A DNA stretch of 64,000 nucleotides from Centroberyx gerrardi (GCF_048128805.1 NC_136005.1:13418975-13482974); one strand, 5' to 3'. Counted from the first letter of the stretch, positions 11,276 through 23,483 are shown. Translations and numbers: made by a program. Notes: a model not told the origin generated them from the sequence alone.

Positions 11276-11790
11276 CTTTTTTCAGTGCTTCACACTCAAG
11301 ACAAACAAAAGATTGACAAATGACATAGATCAATAAAACAGAAGGACAATGAGGCAGAGCGCTGATAAAAAATATTGAAAAATAAAACCAAATAAAATGA
11401 AATGTTCCAGCCACATTTGAATAAATAACAGACAAGGCAAATACAATAAAATGACAGGAACCCCCCCGCCCCCCCCCCAAAAAAATAAAATAAATAAAAA
11501 ACAAAAACAAATAAGAGCCAAAGATTATATAAAAGGCCTTAGATAAAAGTACGTTTTGCAGAGTGATTTAAAGGATGATACTGACTCTGCCAGCCTGAGC
11601 AGGCAAGCCGTTCCAAAGCCACGGAGCCCTGATGGAAAAAGCCCGGTCACCTCTAGTCCTTGACCTGAACACAGGAACAGTCAGAAGGTTCCTGCCTGAG
11701 GATCTCAGACTGCACACAGGTTCATACAGGATCAAAAGTTCATTATGATAACTAGGGTCCAGGCCATGCACAGCCTTAAAATCCCAAAGC
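11276..11790 (-). mobile_element. LINE 3' fragment (CR1/L2-like ORF2 C-terminus)
   Basis: Full-length version of the fragment at 4,155, with the same TRGDRAF and LWNGLPAQAG residues. It contains a C-tract at 11,461. Confidence 0.65.
11461..11478. repeat. C-tract (G-rich on minus strand)
   Basis: Seven C, one G, then ten C. The unit 2 copy has seven C, one G and eleven C, which suggests slippage after duplication. Confidence 0.9.
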
Positions 11791-12454
11791 CACAGGCTGT
11801 GAGCATTAAGCTAAAGTACATTGTTTCATTCTTCTTGCTAGTCAGCTACCACCACAACACTGCAACATTATTAAATTGAAAGAAAATTTGGCTGCCATGG
11901 GCATGAAAATAACACTGATTTGCCCAATTACATGTCAAAATTAGACTGATGAAGGAGATTTTTTAATAAATGCCCCAAGAAAGACAGCTACACTGATAAG
12001 AGGATTTATGAAAAAGCTCAATTTGTGACTTCAGTAGACTTGCACTGATGGAGATGCTGCGCCCTCTCATGGTCAAAAGGCAGAACAACTTTTAAAGTCT
12101 TACTTCAAACATGTCTGACTCTGGCCCTCTCTGCTGGGTATAATGAGGTACTGACCAGATAATAACAGCAAGAGGTATTGCATCTATATGCAATACTACA
12201 TCTGTTGGTATCTGACTGGATTGGTAAAGACAAAAAAACTAATGATGTGATGTAGTCAGACTTGTATAGTACTGCAGACACACTGAAGAATGTGTCCTTA
12301 TCTGAGATACTTCTTACAAGTCAAGTCACATTTATTTATGAAATGCTCTCAGTTGTGAATTCAGAAAATAAAGCCAGAAATTCAGATAAAAAAATATATA
12401 TATATAAAAAAGACAGAAAAAGTACGTCCCAGACTTTCAGAAACGGGTCAGAAC

Positions 12455-12531
<77 letters not shown>

Positions 12532-13468
12532 AAAGAGAGAGAGAGCGCACCCTTATCTGTGTGAGTGCATATATGTACATGTGTGAGAGCACTAGACAAT
12601 ACTACCTGCAGGCAAGGAAATGAGCAGAAAGTAAGGCTGGTATGGAGAGACCATGCAATTATGTATCTAAATACAGTAAACCCAACATCTACATGCATGT
12701 TCATGTGCAAGTGGGTATTTGTTTAGTTTCCAGTTGATACATAAGATCAAGGGAATTTAGATGGAAACATTTGGTCTGTAGAGAGTTAAGTGGTTTCATG
12801 AATGTGAGAACATCAATGCTCAAATCTGAGGCTGGAAACTGCGGTTTCAGTTTCCATGTTTCCTCTATTTTGTCAACGTGCAAAGAAATGTCATATGTAT
12901 ATGTCACACAACAAATGTGAAACACAGAAACTGGAAACTCAGATTTGAGAATTCATTTTCTCACATTTCTAAAACCACTTAATTCTCTAGACCAAATGTT
13001 TCCATCTACAGCAGAGATATGCCTCAGTCTGTTAATGTTTTAATTGACCAGAATTAAACATGTCTTTAATCAATGAAGTGTGATGATAATTAATCCTAAA
13101 TACTTTCATATGAAGCAAATACCCACCTGCACATAAACAGATATACATGTATGCAGGCACACTCATACATAAAATCAGGCATGCAAAATCATTGGATGCA
13201 CGCATGGATTTTTTCATTGACACTTCAAGATTTTAGCTTTATCTTTATAGTATTTAGGTGTTATACAGTGGATGGCCAATGAAATGAATGGTGGAAGAGA
13301 ATGTGACAGATGTTCAGGGTTCAATTTCAGATCTCCTTTTGTTCTTTTTATACCTGCATCCACTAAGTAAAATTATTCAGAAGTACAAAATATCCTTTCA
13401 TGTGTATGTCTACATATTTTATTTTTTCTGCTCTTGTGTTTTTATTCTTCTTGTATTTTTATTCTTGT
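11791..13468. other. Non-coding spacer between LINE fragment and LINE
   Basis: No gene is seen. Parts match 4,650-5,800, which shows an older duplication within the unit. It holds a long GT microsatellite at 12,456 and, near 13,265, a short piece resembling the SINE flank. Confidence 0.7.
12456..12530. repeat. (GT)n microsatellite, about 75 bp
   Basis: Uninterrupted GT run followed by a short GA stretch. The unit 2 equivalent at 25,497 is only about 52 bp long. ORFs of repeated Val-Cys or Thr-His across it are artefacts. Confidence 0.95.
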
Positions 13469-15031
13469 TCAAGTTCAAGTTTGTTTATTTATATATCCCT
13501 TTATCACAAGCATGTCTCAGAGGACTTTACAGAGAATGAGCCTAACTAGATCTAACTAAACAAAAACCAGTGGTGAACAAAATGATATAGGACAAGTATA
13601 GCGAAAAGCACAAGACAGGCAAGAGCAGATTCTAGCAAGACAAACAATCTACCTATTCTACGTAGCCTAACCTACCCGGCACCCCCAGCCTTAGACCCTA
13701 ATTGCACACAAGGAAAAACTCCCAAGAAAAACCTTAGTAGGAAAACTTGGAAGAAACCTTGGGCGGGCTGAGGCAAAGAGAGAACCTGAGAAAGAGGAGA
13801 GAAACAGCTGCACACAAAGACAACGAACACCGGAGTAAGAAACACATCCAGGTGGGAGCAGCATCAGGGACGGACTAAGGCCAACACCGACGACCGTCAG
13901 AGCTGGGGCAGCACCTGTCTGCTGACAGCTGGAAGACTGAGCCAGAATCTGAGAAAAGGGGGGAGAAAACCAGCCGCACACACACACACACACACTGCAG
14001 CTGTGCAAATGCAGCACATAAACCCAGACATATTTGGTCACAGACACACAGACAGCAAATAGAAAGTGATTAGACACAGTGTAACCAGGAGGCAGCCCTA
14101 AGCTATGTTCCCAATGTCAAATTCCTATATAAATACTGTCTGAGCTAAGGTAGAAGAATAGACTGTGTCGATCCCAAGCCAACGGTGCTATGGTAGGTCG
14201 TGTGATTGCGAGAATATGAAGGTTGTGAATCTAGATTTGAAGATTTCGACAGAATTAGCTTCGCTGACTGTAAGAGGTAGCTGGCTCCAGAGATAGGGAG
14301 CTCAGTAGGAGAACACTCTACTGCCTGCTGATTTTTTCTTGATTCTAGGGATAGTAAGGTAACCAGCGTCCTGGGATTGGAGGGCGGGAATGCAAGGAAT
14401 GATGACGGGACGATTTCTATGCTAACAGAAGCACCTTAAAGTCAGATCTGGCTTGAATTGGGAGCCAGTGAAGGGAGGTCAGGATTGGAGTAATGTGGTC
14501 AAATTTTCTAGTTGTGTAGTATTCTGGCGGCAGCATTTTGCACGAATACGACATTACAATAATTGAGCCTTGATATGGCATCCGCCATATTTAGCAGGGA
14601 ACGAATTTTCGAGATGTTGCGAAGGTGGAAAAATGCTATCTTAATGATTTCCTTAATGTGAGCATCGAATGAGAGAGCTGAGTTGAAAGTAACACCAAGG
14701 CTTTTAACTGTGGAACTCTGGAGAATTAAGCAATCCCCAAAATTGAAAGTAAGGTCTGCAACAGAAGGCAGTTGGGTTTTTGGGCCAATGACTATAGCAT
14801 CTCAGTTTTGTTGGCATTTAGTCGCAAGAAGTTTTGTGACATCCATTTTGTGACAGCGATTACGCATAATTGTAGGTTTGTAAGTTGTGAACGGTTGTCA
14901 GCTCTAATGCGTATGTAAATTTGAGTGTCGTCTGCATAACAGTGAAATTTAATACCATAGCTGCGGAAAATTTCACCAAGAGGTAGCATGTAAATGGGGA
15001 AAAGCAAAGGTCCTAGCACAGAGCCCTGCGG

Positions 15032-16000
15032 TCAAGGGCGTCACTTTGTGTTGAAAAGTGGTGGGGACACAAAACATTTTTTAGACGGTCTTCAACATAT
15101 GCGATTTTAGGCAATGTAATGGGGGGATCGGTATGAGGTCAGAGTAGATAATTACGGCAAGAAAAAAATTGCATAACGGCGCATCAAAAGGGCATAGCCT
15201 AGGCTACTACAGAGTCGACAATACGAAAATACTCAGCATAAAACGCTCAACAACGTCGACAAGTACAGTCACCCATATGCATCACATCCACAGCTGCAAC
15301 ACCATGTCAATCGAACAATGCCAATATCACATCTACTGTAGAAAGCACCAGTGCATGAAGACCTGGCTTCGCTCTTCAATGTCACAAACCCGACTCAACA
15401 GCGTGGCTGTTTGTCATGTTCACAGAGAGAGAACGGAAAACTTGGACAAGAAGAAACTGTGTCAAGAATTTGTTAAAGTTACTGATCGGAGCATGCACAT
15501 TTTTGGGTCATTTTAGAATCAGTCTCCCCAGCGTCCCCAGTGTAAATGACACCTGTGCCCTCTCCTGCTCTTCAGTCTCCTTTTTTCCTCCAGTGGCTCT
15601 CTCCCTCTTCCTCTTCCCTGTAACTGTTCACCTCAACAAATAATTTCATCTCTAAGTAAACTGTCCACCATGTGAGCGGTATGAAATGCTGGTATGTTTA
15701 ATAGAGACTTTGCAATTACAGCCACAGCAGGTGCCATGGAGGTCCATTTGAGAACTGGCTGTGCGCAAATAATGTGAAATATAGAACAAATATAGAACAA
15801 ACTGTGTGTTTTCTTATTGTGCAAATAAACCTTTCTCAAAGCGTTCTCATTTGTTAGTTAACATTTCTTGGTGCAAGCTATTTTTCAGAACATTTTTAAC
15901 AAATTATGCTTTTAAAAAGTGATGGGGACAAAATCGGCCATTTCAAAAAGTGGTGGGGACATGTGTGTCCCCAGCGTCCCCAGTGTAAATGACACCTATG
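15032..16000. mobile_element. Non-autonomous hAT-like element inside the LINE
   Basis: A 969-bp insertion flanked by CCTGCGG at 15,025-15,031 and 16,001-16,007. Without it the LINE reads straight through [10 protein letters not shown]. The ends are imperfect inverted repeats (AGGGCGTCAC and the complement of GTGACACC-like sequence), with GGTGGGGACA next to both. A second copy of the 3' terminal sequence lies internally near 15,520-15,562. An apparent 115-codon ORF inside resembles nothing known and is probably fortuitous. Confidence 0.7.
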
Positions 16001-16656
16001 CCTGCGGTACGCCACAGTTAACTTTAGAGTGTTCAGATATAATATTTTTGTGTGAGACACAACGCGTTCTATTGGATAAGTAGGAATTGAGCCAGGAAAG
16101 CGCAGAGTTGCGGATGCCAACATAGTTCGCTAGGCGGTTTAGGAGAATATTATGATCGACTGTATCGAATGCCGCTCTCAAATCAAGTAAGATAATAACA
16201 GAAGAAGAGTTGGAGTCTGAGGCAAGGAGTAGGTCATTTACCACCTTTGTGAGAGCAGTCTCAGTTTTAGATTTCTTTGAGCAGATTGAGCAGGTTTAAT
16301 TATGGCTGATTTGAAGGAGAAGGGCACAACGTCAGAGGAGAGAGAGGTATTGATGATGTTGAGTAGGGAGGGGCCTAATCAACTTAGTGGGAAGAGGGTC
16401 AGATAGGCTGGCTGTGGATTTAGAGGAAAGTAATTTAGAGATGGTGACCTCAAGTTTGGATGAGCGCCATTTGCGTTATAGCTTCAAGTCAAGCGAGTCA
16501 AGTAGAAGTAGTTGTGGAAGTATCAGTACGGCGGGTGCTGTAGGCATCAACTAGATTTGAATGCCGACAGGGCAGTTCAATTTTAAATTTAATGAGGTAA
16601 TGGTCTGATAATGCCGGTGGATATGCCAGAACTTTAGTATTGCCATTAGAATGGGT

Positions 16657-17470
16657 CAGTGGTGGGTAGAGTACTGAAAATCTATACTCAAGTAAAAGTA
16701 CAATTACTTCCATAAAAAATGACTGAAGTAAAAGTGAAAATTACCATTTGAGAAACCCACTCAAGTAAAAGTAAAAAAGTACATGGTTAATAAATTACTC
16801 AAAGTACAAGTTACTTTCCATTTTAATATTTTTAGGGTGTGCGGGCCAGTGCAAAATAATGAAAAAACAGCACTTGTTGATAAAACTTTCTTAGCCCTTT
16901 ATAAAACAGAATATAAGTCTGTTTAACTCTAGTATTTACAGACATTATCAAAGTAACCAAACCTATTACAGCCCCAAAATGCAGTAGATACCGAATACAA
17001 TACAATTAATTAAAACTCAGATTTTCTGTTCTGTAGTATTACTCCCTGTACCAAGACCTCAGTCAATCAACTAGAGAATGAAAACTTCTTTGCATTCACA
17101 TTTTTCATTTGGGGATACCCATTTGTTGGAAGCTGCCTCTTGTTCTGGGTTTTGCTCCGTCATCATCGCATCGTGGTCAAAAGACAGGTGATGCTTATTT
17201 TTCTTCCAGGCAGCTGGCAACTTGGCATCTGCAGTAGAGGTGCTCCTCGCGCTCTCCCCCCCCTACACTCAATCCCCGCATTTAGAGCAGACTAGTTGTA
17301 ACAAAGGTATAAATGGCAAATGTAGTGAAGTAAAAAGTAGATTACTGGCTCAAAAATATACCCGAGTAAAGAGTAGAAGTACAGTTTAAAAAAAGGAACT
17401 AGAAGTATTCGTTCCTTAAAAAAAACTACTTTTTTACTCATGTGCGTTAATGCGTTACTACCCACCCCTG
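16657..17470. mobile_element. Non-autonomous hAT-type element, second copy
   Basis: Same 814-bp element as at 323, with GAATGGGT target duplications at 16,649-16,656 and 17,471-17,478. Both copies have the same insertion site, so they arose by segmental duplication and not by separate insertions. Confidence 0.88.
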
Positions 17471-17744
17471 GAATGGGTCTGTTCGTGAATCAACTGAGTA
17501 AAGCCAAAAGTGTCAATTAGGGACGAAAAAGCTTTGCTAAGTGGATCAGTTTTACTATTTAGATGAATATTGAAATCACCGATAATTAAGATGTTGTCCG
17601 CACAAGTTACAAGGTCGGAGAGGAAATTGTAAAATTCTTCTAAAAAAGACGAATAGGGCCCAGGAGGGTGATAAACGATAATTAGGTAGAAAGGCAGTGG
17701 CAGGATACCAGAGTGTCTTGTCTTGTTTTATCCTTTGCATTTTT

Positions 17745-17829
17745 TATTCTTGTCTTTATAACCAATTTCTGTAAAGCACAAACTTGTTTTGTTTTAAAAG
17801 TGATGTATAAATAAACTTGAACTTGAACT
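17745..17829 (+). mobile_element. LINE 3' tail fragment
   Basis: Ends in GTATAAATAAACTTGAACTT, the type of 3' end seen on fish L2 elements, in plus orientation and abutting the 5' end of the minus-strand LINE. Present at 30,820 as well, absent from unit 1. Confidence 0.5.
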
Positions 17830-17839
17830 GGATGTGAGA

Positions 17840-17900
17840 GAACTCTGAGTTGAAGCCATGACATACTCATTACATGTGCTTCAGCCTGCTGAGCTACCAG
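17840..17900 (-). mobile_element. tRNA-derived SINE head upstream of protease gene 3
   Basis: Same remnant as at 1,414, slightly longer on the left (AACTCTGAGTTG retained). Confidence 0.5.
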
Positions 17901-18143
17901 ACACACAAGCAGTTGATTTAATCAGTTTCATTGAAAATAGTATGTGAGAACACATCTCTCCTGACCTCACTATCTTCACTAAAAGACATTAACTGTAGAG
18001 TTGCACTGGTACAAACAGGATGTGGCTGTCAGATATAAGGAAATCTATATGTGAACCACAAGGCTGTGCAGACTCTGCTCTATACAAGGACTACTCTGCT
18101 CTATTTGACATCATCATTAGACCAGGTTGAGTGTCCTGCCTGC

Positions 18144-19613
18144 ATGATGCGTGGTTTGCACACATTTCTGCTTTTTCATGTTCTGACATGTCTGGGACAA
18201 AAAGGTAAGACTCTCTCAGGAGGGAAAACTGATTAGTATTTATCTTTTGGGCTTACATTAACTATTTGTGATCTATATTTCTTTCTTTCATTTATCTATC
18301 TTTACATTCTTTTCAGCACTTGGGAGTAAAATCATAAATGGGGAGAAGGCCCAGGAGAAGTCATTGCTGTACATGGCATCAGTGCAGTATAATGGAAAAC
18401 ATGCATGTGGAGGATTCCTTGTCAACGAAGAGTTTGTAGTCACTGCTGCCCACTGCGACTTGAAGTGAGTTACTTTTCCTCTACAAGCAATCTCTGATTA
18501 CTTTGATTGTAAATCAAATCAGAAATTTAAAGAGTAAACATGACTTTATGTTATATATGCCTAATATTTTCAAAAGTGATGAATCATTTTTTTGTGGCAC
18601 TACATGAGAAAAAATATTGACAATCTCTCACTGATCATTTATTCAGGACAAATGCCAAAATGAGTGTTGTTCTTGGCACCCACAACCTAAAGAGAGTGAA
18701 TAAGAAAAAAATGAGATACAATGTAGTGAAATACAAACACCCATGCTATGAGCACGTCTCATCTGGGAATGACATCATGCTCCTCAAAGTAAGCAGATAT
18801 TTATTCAACCTAATCTAATAGTCATGAGTGACATTGTGGCATTTTACAGTCCTCTGCAAATCCCTTGTGTTTAGTTAAGTTTTTGTTTTGTTTCATTTAG
18901 TTCAACAATTGTAAAAAATAAAATGTATAGCAAAACATTGTCAAGCATGACGCATTAAAATCAGAGACTTATTTCTAATGCAATTAAATGTAAAAAACAT
19001 GGTGGTAAATGAATAGCAACATACATACATAACATTACTACAAAAAAACAAAACAAAAAAAAAACAATTTTGTGTGTTTCTAGCTGTCTAGGAAAGCTAA
19101 ACTAAGTGAAACGATCAAAACAATTCAACTTCCAAGTCAGGATGAAATCATCAAAGCCAACACAAAGTGCATTGTAGCTGGATGGGGATACATTAAAACT
19201 GGCGGTACGGCTGTTGATAACCTGAGAGTCGTGGATGTGTCTACCATCGACCTGGACGTCTGTCAGGAGGAATGGAATCAGATTTCAGGAGGGCCGCTCA
19301 CCCTTCCTGCCAATATTATCTGTGCAGGTGGATATGAGACAAACAAAGGATCTTGTCAGGTGTGTTGTATTCATTTTCCCTACAAATATGAAATGTCAAC
19401 TGGTATGAATGAACAAATTAAGATGTGTTTTTTCTCTCATAGGGTGATTCTGGTGGCCCTCTGGTGTGCAATGGGACGGCAGTCGGCATTGCATCTTTCA
19501 TCTACCGTGGAATCTGTGACTACCCAACTGTACCCAACGGCTATGTGGACATATCAAAATTCCTTCCCTGGATCGAAAAGATTCTCAAGGAAAAGGCATT
19601 CAAGGTGTACTAG
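18144..19613 (+). CDS. Granzyme-like secreted serine protease, gene 3
   Basis: Exons 18,144-18,204; 18,317-18,464; 18,647-18,788; 19,084-19,359; 19,443-19,613, encoding 265 residues with signal peptide, IING at 26 and triad H66, D112, S212. Exons 1, 2 and 4 and intron 3 are almost identical to gene 1, but two short patches are not. The loop just before D112 reads YEHVSSGND instead of YEDTEYGND, and the loop before C220 reads ASFIYRGIC instead of VSFNYREIC. Position 190 is Ser instead of Phe (GSCQ), which changes the wall of the S1 pocket. It probably acts as a granule or secreted effector protease with a specificity different from gene 1 (inferred). AATAAA lies at 19,714. Confidence 0.88.
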
Positions 19614-19973
19614 TCTCACACAAGAAGCTTTGTTTCAACATACTTCTGCTATATATAGAGGTATCGTAGTATCTGAGTAGTTCTGTCAGTGTCTGCTGCT
19701 TAACCCAATGCATAATAAACTTGGTTTATTCCATATACTGTTTTGTTTCTGACTCCATGCTCATTATTAGAATGATATAATGATATATAAATTAATAAAA
19801 AATGCAAGGAACTTTTTCCAACATTCACAAACAATGAATGCCTCTCCCACAAAATTATTGCTGGTGTAAACCACATTATGTGTTACTCTATACTAAACTT
19901 ATGAGTCATCATTAGAATTTTGCTTACAAAATAGTTCTGTTTTAAATCACATGTGTTTTTGAAATACTGAATT

Positions 19974-20223
19974 TCAGGTTGCAATTGTTTCTAGGATGGA
20001 TACATATCATTTTCTAATGAAGCCCCTCATACAGAGTAGAGGAGACAGGAGGTTCTGGCAGGACTCGACCCAGCAGACCAGCAGGGTCTTGTGTGTTGGC
20101 TCTAAAGGGAAGAGTCTTAACCACTCCTTTCTAACTCTCCACCCCCACTGCTGGAGATACAGAGACACTGGCCTCACAACCTGAACCCAAAAGGTCGTAC
20201 AGAGCCCCACACACATTCAATAG
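19974..20223. repeat. Conserved 250-bp island after protease gene 3
   Basis: Same island as at 3,541, with the tRNA-like boxes on the minus strand. Confidence 0.7.
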
Positions 20224-20587
20224 TGTATCAACATTTGAAATTAAAAGGTGCTTCTTCCCTGCTGTTTATGCTGATGAACCTTAGATTATTCTGTCTGTAT
20301 CCTAGCACAAAAAAAAAATAAAAAATACTAAAACAGTCTTTGTTCCATGCTTAATAAAAACAAATTCACTATTGTGGTTTGTCTGACATCTTTTACGGTG
20401 CATGAAACAGAATGTAAAAATTGCAGTATTCTTTTTTTTTTTTTTTTTTATCAAAGAATTATATGTTTTGCTAATGAGTGATTAAAAAACATTATGACTC
20501 CTTCATCATCCAGAGATGAGGACATCAGTTGTGGTCATGGTGCAGGTGACCACAGGCTGCAGTAAGTGATGTGAAACAACACCACAT

Positions 20588-21083
20588 CCTTTTTTCAGTG
20601 CTTCACAATCAAGACAAACAAAACATTGACAAATGATATAGATCAATAAAACAGGACAATGAGGCAAACCAGTGATAAAAATAAATAGATAAATAAAACC
20701 AAATAAAATTAAATGTTCCAACCACATTTGAATAAATAGCAGACAAGGCAAATAAAATAAAATGACAGAAAAAAACAAACTAATAAGAGCTAAATATGAT
20801 AAATAGGCCTTAGATAAAAATAAGTTTTTGCAGAGTGATTTAAAAGATGATACTGACTCTGCCAGCCTGAGCAGGCAAGCCGTTCCAAAGCCACGGAGCT
20901 CTGATGGAAAAAGCCCGGTCACCTCTAGTCCTTGACCTGAACACAGGAACAGTCAGAAGGTTCCTGCCTGAGGATCTCAGACTGCACACAGGTTCATACG
21001 GGAACAAAAGTTCATTATGATAACTAGGGTCCAGGCCATGCACAGCCTTAAAATCCTAAAGCCACAGGCAGTGAGCATTAAGC
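20588..21083 (-). mobile_element. LINE 3' fragment (CR1/L2-like ORF2 C-terminus)
   Basis: Unit 2 copy of the fragment at 4,155, with the same TRGDRAF and LWNGLPAQAG residues. Confidence 0.65.
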
Positions 21084-21698
21084 TAAAGTACATTGTTTCA
21101 CTCTTCTTGCTAGTCAGCTACCACCACAACACTGCAACATTATTAAATTGAAAGAAAATGTGGCTGCCATGGGCATGAAAATAAAAACTGATTTGCCCAA
21201 TTACAGGTCAACATTTGCCTGATGAAGGAGATTTTATTTTTAATAAATGGAAGACAGCCACACTGATAGGCAGGTTAATTAAATCTCAATTTGTGACTTC
21301 GGTGGACTTGCACTGATGGAGATGCTGCGCCCTCTCATGGTCAAAAGGCAGAACGACTATAAAATTCTTATTTCAAACATGTCTGACTCTGGCCCTCTCT
21401 GCTGGGTATAATGAGGTACTGACCAGATAATAACAGCAAGAGGTATTGCATCTATATCCAATACTATGTTGGTATCTGACTGGATTGGTAAAGACAAAAC
21501 AATAAAGATGTGATGTAGTCAGACTTGTATAGTACTGCAGACACACTGAAGAATGTGTCCTTATCTGAGATACTTCTTACAAATCAAGTCACATTTATTT
21601 ATGAAATGCTCTCAGTTGTGAATTCAGAAAATAAAGCCATAAATTCAGATAAAAAAATAAATAAATAAAAAAGACAGAAAAAGTACGTCCCTTTCTAG
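21084..21698. other. Chimeric spacer leading into truncated protease gene 4
   Basis: Up to about 21,560 it matches the spacer after gene 1 (4,650-5,140). From about 21,585 to 21,690 it matches instead the spacer at 12,310-12,430. It then joins directly to the last bases of a protease intron 3. Two recombination joints are therefore visible within about 130 bp. Confidence 0.7.
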
Positions 21699-22207
21699 CT
21701 GTCTAGAAAAGCTAAACTAAGCAAAACAATGAAAACAATTAAACTTCCAAGTCAGGATAAAATCATCAAAGCCAACACAAAGTGCATTGTAGCCGGATGG
21801 GGATTAATTAAAACTGGCGGTACGACTGTTGATGACCTGCGAGTCGTGGATGTGTCTACCATCGACCTGAAAGTCTGTCAGAGGGCATGGAAAAGCCTTC
21901 CAGCCAATATTATCTGTGCAGGTGGATATAAGACAAACAAAGGATTTTGTCAGGTGTGTTGTATTCCTTTCTCTACAAATATAAAATGTCAACTGGTATG
22001 AATGAACAAATTAAGATGTGTTTTTTTCTCTCATAGGGTGATTCTGGTGGCCCTCTGGTGTGCAATGGGAAGGCAGTCGGCATTGCATCTTTCAACAACA
22101 ACTATATCTGTGACTACCCAGATCTACCCAATGTCTATACAGAGATATCAAAATTCCTTCCCTGGATCAAAAAGATTCTCAAGAAAAAGGCATGTAAGGT
22201 GTACTAG
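21699..22207 (+). pseudogene. Granzyme-like serine protease gene 4, only exons 4 and 5 left
   Basis: Exon 4 (21,699-21,953) and exon 5 (22,037-22,207) are intact and in frame, with GDSGGP and the C220 loop (NNNYICDYPD). Exons 1 to 3, including signal peptide, activation site, His and Asp, are absent together with the promoter. The intron 3 acceptor CTTTCTAG survives. It is the unit 2 counterpart of gene 2 and like it has the shorter 255-nt exon 4. No functional protease can be made from this locus. AATAAA lies at 22,308. Confidence 0.85.
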
Positions 22208-22704
22208 TCTTACACACGAAGCTTTGTTTCAACATACTTCTGTTATATATAGAGGTATCGTAGTATCTGAGTAGTTCTGTCAATGTCTGCTGCTTAACCT
22301 AATGCATAATAAACTTGGTTTATTCCAAATTATGTTTTGTTTCTGACTCCATGCTCCAGAACGATATAAGACACAGAACAATGTATAAGTTAATAAAAAA
22401 TGCAAGGCCTTTTTTCCAACAATATATTGACAAAACCTCTCAGGTTAAGTTTGATGTTGTATGTTCAATGGACATACAGTAGGGTTCAGTGATCAGGCAC
22501 AAGCAGAAGTTTCTAAAATCAGATAAACTTTGAAAACATTTGAAAAATGCCTACTCCCACAAAATGATTGTTGGTATGATAGTAAACCACATTATGGGTT
22601 ACTATATAAAAATAACTAAACTAATATACTAAACTTATGAGTCATTAGAATTTTGCTTACAAAATAGTTCTGTTTTAAATCATGTGTTTTTGAAATACTG
22701 AATT

Positions 22705-22954
22705 TCAGGTTACAATTGTCTCTAGGATGGATACATATCATTTTCTAATGAAGCCCCTCATACAGAGTAGAGGAGACAGGAGGTTCTGGCAGGACTCGAC
22801 CCAGCAGACCAGCAGGGTCTTGTGTGTTGGCTCTAAAGGGAAGAGTCTTAACCACTCCTTTCTAACTCTCCACCCCCACTGCTGGAGATACAGAGACACT
22901 GGCCTCACAACCTGAACCCAAAAGGCCGTACAGAGCCCCACACACATTCAATAG
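22705..22954. repeat. Conserved 250-bp island after protease gene 4
   Basis: Same island as at 3,541, kept even though the gene before it has lost its 5' half. Confidence 0.7.
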
Positions 22955-23300
22955 TGTATCAACATTTGAAATTAAAAGGTGCTTCTTCCCTGCTGTTTAT
23001 GCTGACGAATCTCATATTATTCTGTCTGTATCCTAGCACAAAAAAAAGCAATCTTTGTTCCATGCTTAATAAAAGCAAATTCACTATTGTGGTTTGTCTG
23101 ACATCTTTTACGGTGCATGAAACACAATGTAAAAATTGCAGTATTCTTTCTTTTTTTTTTTTATCAAAGAATAATATGTTTTGCTCATGAGTGATTAAAA
23201 AACATTATGATTCCTTCATCACCCAGAGATGAGGACATCAGTTGTGGTCATGGTGCAGGTGACCACAGGCTGCAGTAAGTGATGTGAAACAACACCACAT

Positions 23301-23483
23301 CCTTTTTTCAGTGCTTCACAATCAAGACAAACAAAACATTGACAAATGATATAGATCAATAAAACGGGATAATGAGGCAGACCAGTGATAAAAATAAATA
23401 AATAAATAAAACCAAATAAAATGAAATGTTCCAGCCACAATTGAATAAATAACAGACAATTTTGGAGAGTGATTTAAAAGATG
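23301..23483 (-). mobile_element. LINE 3' fragment, shortened copy
   Basis: Unit 2 copy of the fragment at 10,258. Confidence 0.6.

Larger units (their letters stand above)
1..16384. repeat. Tandem segmental duplication, unit 1
   Basis: The sequence at 1 recurs at 16,385 and 29,410, which defines the repeat phase; the boundary choice is arbitrary because the window opens inside the array. Unit 1 holds LINE 5' part, protease gene 1, protease gene 2 (LTR-interrupted), ghost promoter and LINE 3' part. It is about 3.4 kb longer than unit 2 because unit 2 lacks the equivalent of roughly 5,150-8,650. Outside that gap the two units differ by scattered substitutions and short indels only, so the duplication is recent. 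Confidence 0.9.
13469..17735 (-). mobile_element. L2-clade LINE, 5' truncated, with two nested hAT insertions
   Basis: On the minus strand, in order: endonuclease with GDFNIH (about 17,700-17,480) and SDHYLI (about 16,600); reverse transcriptase with DLRAAFDTVDH (about 16,180); the [10 protein letters not shown] site, split by an insertion; the active-site block YADDTQIYI (about 14,940); and a C-terminal HITPILTSLHWLPI (about 14,500). The 3' end is near 13,469, with the short AAGTTC-type tandem tail typical of L2 elements. The coding sequence is interrupted by elements at 15,032-16,000 and 16,657-17,470, so it is inactive. It spans the nominal unit boundary and is duplicated with the array. 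Confidence 0.85.

Noticed and set aside
12262-12710. ORFs with poly Val-Cys or poly Thr-His across the GT microsatellite (also at 25,478, 51,559 and 55,640)
   Set aside because: Translations of simple repeats, without coding signals.
15169-15516. 115-codon ORF within the hAT-like element
   Set aside because: No recognisable domain, no splice context, and it lies wholly inside a non-autonomous element. Its near-identical copy at 28,194 only reflects the segmental duplication.
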